NCBI GenBank assembly: GCA_032164245.1 | Contig: JAVMKO010000001.1 | Location: forward strand, 62,602,892-62,666,891 | Length of the DNA stretch: 64,000 nt | Direction: 5' to 3' | From: Sternotherus odoratus | Lineage: Eukaryota > Chordata > Testudines > Kinosternidae | In this document: positions 20,189-32,990 of the stretch, one piece after another | How the letters are laid out: each line of letters starts with the position of its first letter | Numbering within the stretch: position 1 is the first letter of the stretch | Made by a program: the position numbers and the translations under genes | Notes under the pieces: generated by a model | What the model was told of the DNA's origin: nothing | What the model saw: the letters and a program-made list of their open reading frames with translations, nothing else | The model's database searches: none

Positions 20189-22593
20189 CTGCAGGGAGAG
20201 AAACAACAATATTCATCCATTACTTATCATGTAATGTAGAAACTTCCTGGAACATTTTTTAAACAAATCTGTCAACAATTAAAAGACAAAATATTACAGG
20301 CATTTTAAGTATAAATAACATGAGATTCAGGGATACTAATAAACAAAGGAAATAGAAGACATGTGCACTGTTAAATTGTACATTAGCTGTGTTTTAGAGC
20401 AACTGGGTGTTTAAATTGTGGTTATTTATGTCCTGGGTCTTTTTTACAGGAAGTCAGTGCTATTCAATCGAATTCAACCTTCACAGTGGAAATCTCCATC
20501 CGGAAAGGTGGAATTTTAAGTCTCTAGTATTTCATATACAAAAGATAAGAGAAGAAATGTAAACATGAATGATCAACCATTTTGGCACGGACACCTGAAG
20601 GACACGTGGAACTTCAGAACTCTGAAGCTCCTGCCACCCAACCCTATACTTAGTCAGCCAGATCACATTACTAAAATTCACCCAAATTCACACAAAATCT
20701 GCAGATGCACTGCAGCCCCCCGATGTCCCATTTTTCTGGACAACTGCCATTTTGAAAGTATGCACAGAACAAACAACAAGGCTCCACGCTGTGTATAAAA
20801 TTAGTCAATGAAGTTTGGGAGGGCTCCCAAGAATCATCTCACTAACCCTCCCCCAATCCCAAACTGAAGGGTATGTGCATGGTGGACAGATATCAGTTAT
20901 GTTTAGGTGGAGCTGAGAACTATCATTCTGCAGGCTGATTCTGTTACTCTTTGTCCTCTCTTAAGGTCTCGCTCCCAGTGTATCTTCCACATTAGTGTTC
21001 ATCTTCCTTGAAGTTTCTATTCAGCATCTCTCTTCACCCCCTACCTAGCTAGGGTAGGCTGCTTCATATTTCTGCCACTCAGCTTCAATGGGAAGGGAAA
21101 CAATGCACTAGCTGTTCAGTATCTCCACACGGAGACATTTGGGAGGGAAACAGCTAATGGGTTGCTGCAAGTCGCTGGAGTTCAATAGAGCAGTGCTATA
21201 AGAGCCAGTTTACATTGTCCCATGCTGTCAGAGTGCAGCACAGGGGTGTTGGTCCTCCATCATGTTGTCCATTGTCCACTGGAGAGTCAAGTGTATACTA
21301 CTGCATACATGGTATATGCATGGCTGTGCCCTAATTAGAATCCATACTTTCTCCCATTGCTGCTTCTGCATTACCATATCACTACATACTTATACAGTTG
21401 TGTCTACTTACAAATTCAAAGGAAATCACTTTGTTTAATGATTTTAATTATATTCTTACTCAACTCAGCTCTCAAATGAACCCAGACCATATAGTTACAC
21501 TGAAACCATCTGCATTTGTGTGGATCACTGAATAAGATTATTTTATACTAAAGATTCATTAGATTAAAACAGCTCAGCTCCAAAATTACTTTCCTAGTGA
21601 TTTGTGTTATGCTTAAACTGTATATTAATTACTGAAATACAATTGGTCTACTTTGGGCTACCACTGACTAATGACAATCGTAGCAGTTGAAAATCTTATT
21701 TCCATTTGATTTTGTTGGTCAGAATTATTTCAATTACAGCATTTGCATATAATTACATTCATATTCTGCAGCTATATATGAAAATATAAATACTACCTGG
21801 CCACAATATTAAACACATTGCTACCATCCTTTGTTCCAGTGTATGAACTTTATGTAACTTCTCCTCTCATGGTTATTATAATGTTACTTTTAGGGCCTTA
21901 TTTTCATGCAGTAATTTTAGCAATTTTGACAGATACAATAAGTCATAGGCAGATGGACAAATGTTATCACGTGTTTACCTTGACATATACCCTAAATGGT
22001 AGCATATGAATTGAAGCTAAAATATAATTAAGCAACCATCAAATATGAAATATGAACACCATCCGGTCACTTGCTTTATGAGACCAAAAATATAATAACG
22101 TTATCATCAGTAAGCTTTAATTGCTAACAAGAGTACATTCACCAGCACTCTCTGTGAAAAATTGTGAAAGTGAAAAAATAATTGCACCATTTTTATTTGA
22201 GAGATTACAATCATTTTAAAAATAGAAATACATCTCAATAATGTAAAAATGTTGAAGTAGATGACTACGGGATAGATTTTTAAAGGTAGGTAAGTGCTAT
22301 TAATAGAATTCAACCTTCAGAGCGGAAATCTACCACATGCAACACAGAAATAACATTAATGAGTACTGTATTTACTTTCCTCTATCACCATGCTACATGT
22401 TCTCCATCCTGCTGGTTCTCTCTCCACTGTCATCCAGACAACAGCACCACATACATAGGGAGGAGGGGTTCTCTCCTTTCTCCACAAGTGTTCCCTAGCT
22501 AGAGTGGAGAGGCATTGAGCTGAGTCTCCAGGCTAAACACTGATCTGAGCTCAGTTTACTCTTTGGCCTTGTCTCAGACCAGGCAAAGTGAAC
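20189..22593. other. PPFIA2 intron, no recognisable element
   Basis: This is the 3' part of the large (20.6 kb) intron between the exons at 40831-40947 and 19967-20188. AT-rich, with no repeat I can name. Confidence 0.55.
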
Positions 22594-22686
22594 TGGCATG
22601 ATTTAGTTGGGGATTGTTCCTGCTTTGAGCAGAGGTTTGGACTAGATGACCTTCTGAGGTCCCTCCCAACCCTGATATTCTATGAA
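22594..22686 (+). mobile_element. CR1 LINE 3' end fragment or SINE tail
   Basis: The sequence ATGATTTAGTTGGGGATTG, followed by a TGCTTTGAGCAG-like motif, GGACTAGATGACC and ATTCTATGA, is the CR1 3' tail. The same tail is shared by turtle tRNA SINEs, so which element left it cannot be decided. Confidence 0.75.
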
Positions 22687-23737
22687 CTGATGTTCCATTT
22701 AATCTCTTGGCACACACTATCCTGAACCCAGGAGAGACAGAGGGAAAGAACTGTAATAGAGTGAAGGTTGGTTTTCTTTTGTCACTCAATTTTTTTATAA
22801 TTTGATTTCCTTTCAATCCTGCCATCCTAGGCAACAGCATGGTCTGAATATAGGGTAGGATTAGCTCTCAGAGGCCTTTAATTACGTAATACCATTCAAC
22901 TCACTGAGCAAGGGAGGGAGGAAAGAGAGCATGTTGATTATCCAATCCTAATCATTTTATTATCTAATATTGTTCTATTCAATGTGGCTCTATTAAATAA
23001 AGATTATCCTTAATTTCAATAATTTGTGTTAGCTAACAACTGTACTAAGAAAATCAACATTTCCATAAGAAATATTATATTTTAAAATTAGTGTTGGACC
23101 AGACACTGGACCAGCTGATTCACAAATAATCATGAAGCCCCCACTTTAAAAGTTGTCCCATAATATTACTGTAGCTTCTCAAAAATTACTTTGTGTTTGT
23201 GACATTTTGCTAGAGCCTAAATATCATTAAAATACTTTCCTCAAAATACATATATAAATATGTTTTATTGGCTAAAAACTCAATTTCTTTCTTAATAGTG
23301 TACCAATATGAATAAATCATATCTCATTTGAGTGGTGTGACATGTACCTAGATCAGTTTTATGGCAGTTTCAATAAGGTATTTTTCATTAACTTGACAGT
23401 ACAATTGGAATGTGCTAAAGGAACATTTTGATTGTAATATAACAGTACATTTCAATTCATCTGTCATTTACAAGAGACTTAGAACACACTAGTTTCACTC
23501 TGTCCCTCACCCAAAGGAGAGCAACATTTGTTTGTCAGGTCAACCCATGTGAGAGAAGAGAGCCAAGGACCAGAGTGATCAAATAGTTTAGAATCTTTGA
23601 TCCAGCACCCATTAAAGTCAATAGAAGACTTCTGTCTTGGATCCCAGAATAAGTGAGTCAGACTTCTAAATCTTTTCACTCACTATTGGCTCAGATATGA
23701 AGATCTATAGGTCATTGTGGAGTTGGGAAGAAACAGA
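22687..23737. other. Unassigned intronic stretch
   Basis: AT-rich intron with no recognised element, ending at the left target duplication of the next LTR. Confidence 0.5.
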
Positions 23738-23741
23738 ATAG

Positions 23742-24331
23742 TGTGGCAGGGTGCTGGCCAGGAGTGCCTGAGCCAGCCCTGCGGGCCCTTTAAGAGGGAG
23801 CACCAGCCTGCAAACCTCCCTTGCAGGAAAGGCTAATCAGCCACCTGGCTTGCAGGGCAATCAGTCTGCATGAGTTTCACCTGGCAGCCTCCTCTGGGGG
23901 ATATAAGGCTGCCAGGAACGAAGCCCAGTGTGGTGGTGGTGGCATGAGCTATCCAGAGCTGTGTGTTGTGTATGAGCTATCAAGAGCTGTGTGTTGTGTA
24001 TGAGCTATCAAGAGCTGAGTGTGTGTTTGAGCTATCAAGAGCTGAGTGTGTATATGAGCTATCAAGAGCTGTGTGTGTTTGTATGAGCTATCAAGAGCTG
24101 TGTGTGTTTGTATGAGCTATCAAGAGCTGTGTGTGTTTGTATCACTGTTAGCTGGACTACATAGAGTCCATAGAGCTGGATATTAATAAGCTGTTGAGCT
24201 GGATATTAATGAACTGTTTTAACCTGTATATATTGGTGGTGGGGTCCTGCACTGTAAATTAAAGAGCACTGTTTGGAGCAAAAAGGGTTTCCTGCCTGTT
24301 CCTGAGAGGGGGGAGACGGCGATCTGTCACA
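23742..24331 (+). mobile_element. Solo LTR with 4-bp target duplication and internal minisatellite
   Basis: The element runs from TGTGGCAGGGTGCTGG to GATCTGTCACA, flanked by ATAG on both sides (23738-23741 and 24332-24335). A TATA box (ATATAAGG, about 23901) and an AATTAAA poly(A)-like signal (about 24257) fit a plus-strand LTR. No internal coding region is attached, so it is a solo LTR. A 28-30-bp minisatellite occupies its transcribed half. The same family lies reversed at 26570-27045. Confidence 0.8.
23945..24142. repeat. 28-30-bp minisatellite within the LTR
   Basis: Seven units of the form TGAGCTATCAAGAGCTGTGT plus 8-10 bases of GT-rich sequence. The first units are spaced exactly 28 bp (23945, 23973); later ones are slightly longer. 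The related LTR at 26570-27045 lacks this array. Confidence 0.9.
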
Positions 24332-24614
24332 ATAGCAGAAGTGATGTTGGAAGAGATTAACAAAGGGAAGACTGAAAGCCAAGCACAGAAACCAGGTGAA
24401 ATCTGAGGACTGAGAGAAAAAGGAAACTGAGGTCAAGTCAAGAGAAGATAGGAGCTATCAGCTCAGAGGACATAGTGAACATGATACAGACAGGTATATA
24501 GGAGGTGCAAGGTAGGGAAAAATGGAGAGAGCCAATGACCCTGTTTCCATCCTAAGCAGAGGTGCAGATTGTACAAGAGAGAGCTGTCCAGGAAAGTTAA
24601 TTTAAATATTTTAA
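24332..24614. other. Unassigned intronic stretch
   Basis: Purine-rich intron with no recognised element. Confidence 0.5.
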
Positions 24615-25125
24615 AACAGCGTTTCTCAAAATGGGGTGAAACCCTGGGGGTTCTCCAGGGTGACTTGAGTGGGGCCTCAGGCCCCGCTGATTAACTCCTT
24701 CCACCCTACTAATGCCTCCATCACACCAGCTGCTCCCCAGTGTGAAGGAGGTGCTGGGAGAGAAGTGGGGACCCTGGGTCTGCACCAGTTCCCCGAAGTG
24801 GCCAGAATGTCCTTGTAGCTGGAGGCAGAGCAGGGGGTCTCTATGTGCTTCTCCAGGCCCAAAAGCGAACTCTGCAGCTCCCATTGGCCAGGAACTGCAG
24901 CCAATGGGAGCTTTAGGGGCAGTGCCTGTGGACAGCAACGCATGGAGACCTCATGCTCCCCTGCCTAGGAGCTGCTGCTAGAGGGATGTGCCAGTCGTTT
25001 TTGGAGGGGGGATGGCAGGGGAGGAGCCAGGGGGAGCCTCCCCAGCTGGGAGTTCAGGGGCCAGGCAAGACAGTCCTGTGGGCTGGATGTGGCCCACTGG
25101 CCGTAGTTTGCCCACCCCAGCTCTA
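24615..25125. repeat. hAT-derived non-autonomous repeat, composite
   Basis: The left edge near 24619 reads CAGCGTTTCTCAAA and the right edge near 25108-25121 reads TAGTTTGCCCACCCCAG. Both resemble hAT terminal repeats, but of different types, so this is probably a chimera or two nested fragments. Inside, at 24870-24912, is the inverted CCAAT pair also seen near 1373-1410. No clean target duplication was found. Confidence 0.5.
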
Positions 25126-25189
25126 GAGAGTAAATCTCTTGGTGTCATTGACAGCTTATGCTACTTGGATCTATGATCAGCAGGAACCT

Positions 25190-25497
25190 TCAGAATGAAC
25201 TAACAGAACCAGAATTTCAGGCCATTAGAGAAATGTGCATGAAATAACAGCAAAGTATTGACTAAGGTGAAAATGCAAATCAGCATGACTTGTGTGCTGT
25301 CATCCCTGCTTGATGGTTCAGAAATGTGGACTACATATGCTAGGCACTTCAGCAGACTGAACAGCTTCCATATGAGATGCCTGCACAAGGTCCTGGAAAT
25401 AAAGTGCAAAGACAAAATATCAAACACAGAGGTGTTGGAGTACACAGGACTGACATAGTTAGAAACCACTATTAAGAAGAGGATATTGCAATAACTT
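25190..25497 (+). pseudogene. LINE ORF2 C-terminal fragment, part 1 (interrupted by CR1)
   Basis: The plus-strand frame around 25258-25458 contains SSLLDGSEMWTTYARHFSRL and FHMRCLHKVLEI. These match the post-reverse-transcriptase part of a LINE protein (usual form YGSETWTTYARH...RLNTFHMRCLRRILGI). The clade is probably RTE-like, but I cannot be sure. The match stops at about 25497, where a CR1 in opposite orientation begins, and resumes at 27986. Confidence 0.7.
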
Positions 25498-27985
25498 AGA
25501 ATTATAGAATCACAGAATATCAGGGTTGTAAGGGACCTCAGGAGGTCATCTAGTCCAGCCCCCTGTTCAAAGCAGGACCAATCCCCAACTAAATCATCCC
25601 AGCCAGGGCTTTGTCAAGCCTGACCTTAAAAATTTATAAGGAAGGAGATTCTACCACCTCCCTAGGTAACCCATTCCAGTGCTTCACCACCCTGCTTGTG
25701 AAAATGTTTTTCCTAATATCCAACCTAAACCTTCCCCACTGCAACTTGAGACCATTACTCCTTGTTTGGTCATCTGGTACCACTGAGTACAGTCTAGATC
25801 AATCTTCTTTGGAACCCCCTTTCAGGCAGTTGAAAGCATCAAATCTCCCCTCAGTCTTCTCTTCTGTAGACTAAACAATCTCAGTTCTCTCAGCCTTTCC
25901 TCATAAGTCATGTGCTCCAGGCCCCTAATAATTTTTGTTGCCCTCCTCTAGACTCTCTCCAATTTTTCCACATCCTTCTTGTAGTGTGGGCTCCAAAACT
26001 GGACACTGTACTCCAGATGAGGCCTCACCAATGTGAAATAGAGGGGAACGATGACGTCCCTTGATCTGCGTGCAATGCCCCTACTTATACAGCCCAAAAT
26101 GCCATTAGCCTTTTTGGCAACAAAGGCACACTGTTGACTCATATCCAGCTTCTCATCCACTGTAACCCCTAGGTCCTTTTCTGCAGAACTGCTGCCTAGC
26201 CATTCGGTCTCTAGTCTGTATCAGTGCATGGGATTCTTCCGTCCTAAATGCAGGACTCTGCACTTGCCCTTGTTGAACCTCATCAAATTTCTTTTGGCCC
26301 AATACTCTAATTTGTCTTGGTCCCTCTGTATCCTATCCCTACCCTCCAGCATATCTACCACTCCTCCCAGTTTAGTATCATCTTAAAACTTGCTGAGGGT
26401 GAGTCCATGCCCTCTTCCAGATCATTGATAAAGATATTGAATAATACCGGCCCCAGGACCGACCCCTGGAGCACCCTTCTTGATACTGGCTGCTAACTAG
26501 ACATGGAGCCATTGATCACTACCTGTTGAGCCCGAAGATCCAGCCAGATTTCTATCCACATTATGGTACTGTAAGAGATCCGCTTCTCTCCCCACTCCAC
26601 AAACAGGCAGGAGATTCTTCTGTGACTCACCAGTGCTCTTTATTCAGTCAGTGCAAACCCCACCACCTACTATGTACAGCTCTACAGTTTAGCTCAGTAG
26701 CCTGTAGCTCAGGGAGACAGGCCACAGCTCAGGAGGGTAACTCCCTTCCTCCTGGCTCACAGGGATCCAAAGTCTAAATACTTCTCCCTGTGCTGCTTCC
26801 CTAGCCTCCTTCTCTCTCTCTTTCACTCCACCACCTCCTCTACCACACCACCCCGGGCTTCCTTCCTGCCGGGCCTTATATCCCCCAGGGAGGCTGCCAG
26901 GTGCAGCACATAAGGTCCTCGGTTACCCAGGGTTACCCCCAGGTGGCTAATTAGCCTTCCCTGCAAGGGGAGGCTTTCAGAGGTTTTTCCCCCTTAAAGG
27001 GCCAGCAGGGCTGGCTCAGGCCCTCCTGGCCAGCACCCTGCCACAGTACATTCATCCAGCCCATAGTTCTTTAACTTGATGGCAAGAATACTGTGGGAGA
27101 CTGTATCAAAAGCTTTGCTAAAGTCAAGGAATAGCACATCCACTGCTTTCCCCTCATCCACAGAGCTAGTTATCTCATCATAGAAGGCAATTAGGTTAGT
27201 CAGGCATGATTTGCCCTTGGTGAATCCTTGCTGACTGTTCCTGATCACTTTCCTCTCCTCTAAGTGCTTCAGAATTGATTCTGTGAGGACTTGCTCCATG
27301 ATTTTTCCAGGGACTGAGGTGAGGCTGACTGGCCTATAGTTCCCTGGAACCTCCTTCTTCCCATTTTAAAAGATGGGCACTACATTAGCCTTTTTCCAGT
27401 CATCCGGGACCTCCCCCGATCGCCATGAGTTTTCAAAGATAATGGCCAATGGCTCTGCAGTCACCTGTGCCAACTCCTTTAGCACCCGCAGATGCAGTGC
27501 CTCCGGCCCCATGGACTTGTGCTTGTCCAGCTTTTCTAAACAGTCCTGAACCACTTCTTTCTCCACAGAGGGCTGGTTACCTTCTCCCCATGCTGTGCTG
27601 CCCATGTAGTAGTCTGTGAGCTGACCTTGTTCATGAAGACAGAGGCAAAAAAAGCATTGAGTACATTTGCTTTATCCACATCCTCTGTCACTAGATTGCC
27701 TCCCTCATTCAGTAAGGGGCCCACACTTTCCTTGACTTTCTTCTTGTTGCTAACATATGTGAAGAAACCCTTCTTGTTACACTTAACATCCTTTGCTAGT
27801 TGCAACTCCAAGTGTGATTTAATCTTCCTGATTTCCCTCCTGCATGCCTGAACAATATTTTTATATTCCTCCCTAGTCATTTGCCCAATCTTCCACTTCT
27901 TGTAAAGCTTCTTTTTTTTGCATTTAAGATCAGCAAGGATTTCACTGTTAAACCAAGCTGGTCACCTGCCATAATTACTATTCTT
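25498..27985 (-). mobile_element. CR1 LINE, minus strand, split by an LTR
   Basis: The 3' end lies at 25498 (minus-strand tail GATTCTATAATTCT) and the 5' truncation near 27985. Minus-strand translation gives, in order, KKGFFTYVSNKKKVKESVGP (about 27770), LDKHKSMGPEALHLRVLKEL (about 27500), VLFLDFSKAFDTVSH (about 27130), then, beyond the inserted LTR, WIEIWLDLRA and [20 protein letters not shown] (about 26110). Reverse-transcriptase motifs are recognisable, but the catalytic FADD box reads F-stop-DD near 26380 and frames are broken. It cannot encode a working protein. Confidence 0.93.
26570..27045 (-). mobile_element. Solo LTR nested in CR1, 4-bp target duplication
   Basis: The element starts TGTAAGAGATCC and ends CCTGCCACA on the plus strand, flanked by GTAC on both sides (26566-26569 and 27046-27049). 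Removing it restores a continuous CR1 reading (DE...W-TIMWIEIWLD). On the minus strand it opens TGTGGCAGGGTGCTGGCCAG, the same start as the LTR at 23742, and has a TATA-like ATATAAGG at about 26874-26881. Confidence 0.85.
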
Positions 27986-28383
27986 TCTACTTGGTCATGT
28001 CAGAAGAATGGGAGGAGACTGTATCCCCCCAAAATATTTCATACAGTGAGATTCCTGATGGCTCCAGAAAGCGAGGTCACCCTTTATGGCAGTACCACAA
28101 TATGTGTAAAAACGATATGTAGTTGTTCAACATCAACGTCGAAAGCTGTGAGTATTGCAGAGAATCCCATCTAATCTAGAGGAAATATCAGGCACTGGAG
28201 GAAGCTCAACATGAAACAGCTTTGATCCAGAGGATGGAAACAAAGTGAGAAAGAAGAAAGCAGCCCTGTAATCTTCATTTCCAACTCAGATAATACATGG
28301 ATCTATGGAATTTGTAACAAGCTGTGTCTCTCTCGAATTGGAGTTGGCAGCTACAAGTGGATTCATCAGGCTTTTAACTAGAC
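27986..28383 (+). pseudogene. LINE ORF2 C-terminal fragment, part 2
   Basis: This resumes the fragment cut off at 25497. The plus strand encodes LGHVRRMGGDCIP, then the IFHSEIPDGSRKRGHPLWQY and MCKND regions, and finally CNKLCLSRIGVGSYKWIHQ ending at a stop near 28380. The last part corresponds to the C-terminal zinc-knuckle-like tail (C..C...C.SRIGL..H) of this LINE type. The two parts were one element before the CR1 inserted. Several frames are damaged. Confidence 0.7.
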
Positions 28384-28489
28384 CTCTTATGCGTACACTA
28401 TGATCCAGCAGATTGATGGTTGCCTGTCATTCTGAGGTATCTCTGATCTCCAAGGTGTAAAGAGTAACCTCTGCACTGAGTACTTCAGA

Positions 28490-28690
28490 GCATGGAGGAT
28501 GGACTGGTGGGATGGGAGTGGGAAGACCAGGATTCTGTTCCTGGCTCTGTTACAAATTTCTTGTATGACCTTGGGCAGACTGCTTGTGCTTCCATTCCTC
28601 CAGCTATAAAATGAGGACAATAATACATCCGTTGTTCACAGGGGTGTTGTGAGGCTCAATGCGTTAATAGTTCATCAAAATCTTTTAGAT
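28490..28690 (+). mobile_element. MIR SINE relic
   Basis: The segment carries the recognisable MIR core: TGTATGACCTTGGGCAGACT, later TATAAAATGAGGACAATAAT, and GTTGTGAGGCTCAATGCGTT. This ancient tRNA-derived SINE is shared across amniotes. It is too diverged for its target duplication to be visible. Confidence 0.88.
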
Positions 28691-29639
28691 CTTGGACAAA
28701 AGGTGATTTAAACAATTAAGTTAATGATATTCATTTTATATTACATAGTATTATAGGACTACAGGGATGAAGAGAAGTAGCAAAAGTGAATTTAACAACA
28801 CTATGTTAAAAAAAGAAAGAAGCAAAAGCAAAGTCATGGCAGTGATTGAGAAACTGAAATCACAGTCCATATAAAGTGGTACAGAGATAGTGTCTCCTCA
28901 CAAAAAAAGCTTTTATAGCTGTCCAAATATAGCAATAGTAGCCAGAAGGAGAAACAGAACAGAGATGAAAGAATCATCAAGCAAATCTGATGGCAGAGAT
29001 AGTATTAGTTACAACAGACGAGGCATACCACAAAGAAAATCAAAGTTCAAAAATACCCCGTGGGAGCAAGTACCACAGAGAGCAACAGGGATTAAACAAG
29101 AAAACATCTTCAAATTGCTAGTGGTGGTGATGGGGAGGGGGAGGAGGAGGAGGGGGATGTAAAGCCCATATTCCCTAATGCTGAATAGCATGAAAAGAAA
29201 CCAACATCATTAGTGTGGAGTTTTTTTTCCTCTCTAGATCAAAAGCACAGCAGCAACGCAATCTGCTGTTTGTATAGGCAACTGTCAGCAGTGGGAAGGA
29301 GGGTAAACATGGGACCACAGTAAAATTCCTCAGACTCTCCCTTCCCCAATTACTACAGCATGAAAACAGTATCTGCCTACTGGACTATTAGAAATGAGGA
29401 ATGAAGATAAAAACAAGACCAGGAATAGGTACACCACGAGACCCACACTGAATACCTTAACCTCTTTCAATCCATTCCACACCCACACTTCAGTTTAATC
29501 CAATAGTACTGTCGAAGGGAAAGCTGTTCTGCAGAGATGGTACAATGTACTGTTTAAAACAACAAGGACAGCAGACTACAGTAGTTACCAAATTAAAGAT
29601 AAAATCATCCAAGTTAGTGATGGTGAACATATTCCTTTT
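28691..29639. other. Unassigned intronic stretch
   Basis: A-rich intron with a GGA-rich tract at about 29130-29157. No element is recognised. Confidence 0.5.
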
Positions 29640-30565
29640 TAATTTTCTAAAAGACAAGATATGAGGAAAGCGCAGAAATATTCAGTTTTACCATGACAAA
29701 TGCTGAGGTGCTTAATGCCTATTTTGCTTCAGTCTTCACTAAAAGGGTTAATGGTGACCAGATACTCAACACAATTAATACTAACAACAAGGGGGAAGGA
29801 ACACAAGTCAAAATAGGGAAAGAACAGGCTAAATAATGTTTAGATAAATTAGATGTATTTAAGTCAGCAGGGCCTGATGAAATTCACCCTAGGTTACTTA
29901 AGGAACTAGCTGTAGCAATCTCAGAACCATCAAGAATGATCGTTGAGAACTCCCAAAGAACAGGTTAGGTCCCAGAGGATTGGAAAAGGACAAAGTATCT
30001 ATCTTTAAAAAGGGGAACAAATAGGACCTGGGGAAATTATATATCATTCAGCCTAACTGTGATATCTGGAAAGATACTGGAACAAACTATTAAACCATCA
30101 ATTTATAAGCATCTAGAGGATAATAGGGCTGTAAGAAATAGCCAGCATGGATTTGTCAAAAACAAGTCATTCCAAACTAACCTAATTTCCTTCCTTGGTG
30201 TGGTTACTGGCCTCCTAGATGGGAGGAAGCAGTAGATGCGATATTCTCACAGACAAACTAAAGAAATGCAGTCTAGATGAAATGACTATAAGGTGGTTTA
30301 TGATTCACTGTCAAACTTGGAGGGCATATCTAGTGAGGTCCCTCAGGGGTCAGTTCTGGGTCTGGTACTATTCAATATTTTTATTAATGACTTGAATAAC
30401 GGAGAAAAGAATATGCTTATAACATTTCCAGATGACACCAATCTGGGAGGGGTTGCAAGTCCTTTGGAGGACAGGATTAGAATTCAAAATGATCTTGACA
30501 AACTGGAAAATTGGTCTACTATCAACAAAATGAAATTCAATGAAGACAAGTGCAACATACTTTAC
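29640..30565 (+). mobile_element. CR1 LINE fragment, plus strand, older
   Basis: Translation, with several stops and frameshifts, gives AEVLNAYFASVFTKR (about 29700), LDVFKSAGPDEIHPR (about 29850), a region ending ISSEVPQGSVLG (about 30310), LFNIFINDL and FPDDTNLGGVASPLEDRIRI (about 30430). These are CR1 reverse-transcriptase landmarks. The FADD box is FPDD. It is cut at both ends (it stops at a CATCAT run near 30568) and lacks the CR1 3' tail. Confidence 0.85.
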
Positions 30566-32990
30566 TTCATCATCATCATCATCAAGTTCCTATTAAGCCT
30601 CTGGTGTTTAAGGCAGTGAGGAAGCTTCACTCCTGTTTGTTTCTGGCAAGTCTTTCAATGGTTCCCCAGCTGTGCCCCAGATTTTTTCAGCTCAGCTTCC
30701 ACAGCTCTTCGCCAGGTTGTTTTCGGGTGGCCTTGTTTTTGCTTGCCTTCAGAAGCCTTCGCCTCCTAACCAAATTCTATGCTAATTATGCTGATTATAT
30801 TCAATATATAGCATACAACCAGAAAATAACTAATGCATTTTTATACTAGAGTTATATCAGAGTCACACTGATATATCAAGGATGCACGGGTCAGACATTT
30901 ATCAATGTACCTGCTTTACAGATCTGTAGTAAATATTTATACATCTGTGCTAATGAATTTATAGGTACTGATATAACAGTTTTTCTTGACTTGCCATGTA
31001 AAATCCAATATGAAGTTGACCTTTCAGAAGTTTATGAAAAAAACCTGAGCTTCAGTTGTTAGCTGTGGGAATGCCATTTTTCCAGAAAATACTTTATGTT
31101 GGCACACATGAACAAGAAAGACAAAAGAAATGTATGCAATCCCCAGGGAAATAGGTGGATGAGGTCCCATAAAAGATATTGCCATACACAGCCTGTCTCT
31201 CTAATATCCTGGGACTGATACGGTTACAAGAAGACCCCAGAAAAATGTCAGTTTAGGAGATTTTTGCCAGCATAAAGGTGGACACAAGTACAGGAGAAGT
31301 GAGAACATGGAAACAAACTTGGGTTCATCAGGAAATAAATTAGGAAAACATTCACAGATCTATTCAGGAAAGGCAAAAACATTTATTGTTGTCCAAATAG
31401 TACACAAAAGAAAAGCAAATAATATGCTCTGGTAGCCCTTTTGCTGTTGACATATATGACAAACCCAGAAGCATCTCCAAAGCAGAAAAAACTACTGCCT
31501 AAGAGAGACTGCAAGATGCTGCTGCTAGAATAGCATGTTCCAAAGCTTGGCCTCTGGGTTTTGTGACTTCTCAACTGAAAATCTGGCTCTAGCTGACTGA
31601 GCCCATGAAGGTCTTGCCTCTATTCCCCATCCTTCAAGGGTAACATCTTGACCCATGGTAACAGGGTTGCACTATTCAATTAAGCAAAACTCTTCCTCCA
31701 TAGTTGATTAGCCTCAAAAAAGGTAGTGGCTACTGCCATTCAAAATGAGAGTGAAAGTGCCATTTAGGTCACCTGTTCAGAGACTATGACTGCTGAAGTG
31801 TGACAATCATCCTCTTTAGCATGTATCTTACGTTGTGCTTTCCTTCTGCAGAAGAGTTCCCAAACATTTATTGTGGAAGTAATGATGTGCTTCGAAGCAG
31901 AACTCATTAAAAAACCTATCATATATTTGAGACTCATCCAGTGTGCAAATGTATAAAGTTAAGCAGAGGGGTAGGGTGGGATGGTAAAAAATTCCAGAAG
32001 ATTTGGGGAAAATGTCTCTAAAATAACTAATTTTAAGTATGGAAATTTGAAAATGTTGACCTTAGTCTTAAGAAAAAACACAAACTACCCTCAGCAATGA
32101 TAGTTACACAGATGATCCCTTCTATCTGGAGTGATCAGAAAGGCCAGAACATCGCCACAGAACTTACAAGGAAAGCCAAAAGAGACATACTTCTCAGGTC
32201 ATCATACAACAAAGGAACCAATCTGAATTATTCAGTACAGGAATCTGAAGGGAAATGAAATAAATACTATCAGATGAGGTCATATTATGCAGATCACCTC
32301 TCTTTAGACTAAGTGTAGGATGAAATTGGCAAAGGTGAAATTTAATATTGCCTCACAAAATAACAAAGATGATAGTTACTAAAGTGGTCAAAGATGTCAG
32401 ACTAAATTAATGGCCACTGCCATGTCTGTTTGAAGGAAAACATATACATTAGAGAGTCCTAATGAAAACATCAGTTTTGTGAAAAGAAGGCATAGGAAAA
32501 TTAGAAATGTGGCACCAAATGAGGTGTTAAAAATTACTTGACTGCTCTCATCACAGTAGAGCAAATTAACTCCTAATTCCTAACTCAGAAAAAAATATGA
32601 TTCTGATAACATCGCCCAGTGCTTTGGGCCAAGCTCACAGTATGGTTTTTTTTAAAAAAAGGAAAAATCCAGCTCTTGATCAATAAAGGAACTACAAATG
32701 GGATAAAGCATAGGTGACAGGTATTTTGCTTTCAGCAATGAACCTTGTGAGATGGTTGCTACACAAATAGTAAACATCACACAACTATAGCTTTAAAACC
32801 GATTGATCAGTACATGCAGAAGTATGTACAATGACACTCTTCCTTAATAAGAACAAAACAGGAGCCATTTAGGAAATCAAGAGTAAAATAAATAATAATG
32901 ATGAATTTTACTCATATAGCACAAGCTAAGAACCACAAAACACGTTACAAGCATTAATTAAACAAACCTCACAAGCTCCATGTTACATAG
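30566..32990. other. Intron; (CAT)n run and unidentified repeat-like block
   Basis: A (CAT)n run is followed by about 170 bp (30590-30770; GCTTCCACAGCTCTTCGCCA) that looks like part of an interspersed repeat I cannot place. The rest is AT-rich intron without recognised elements, except a short stretch near 32890-32960 that resembles a diverged amniote SINE/LINE tail. Confidence 0.4.

Noticed and set aside
23945..24142. CRISPR-like array of regular repeats
   Set aside because: Units are directly adjacent without unique spacers and sit inside an LTR of a vertebrate genome. It is a minisatellite.
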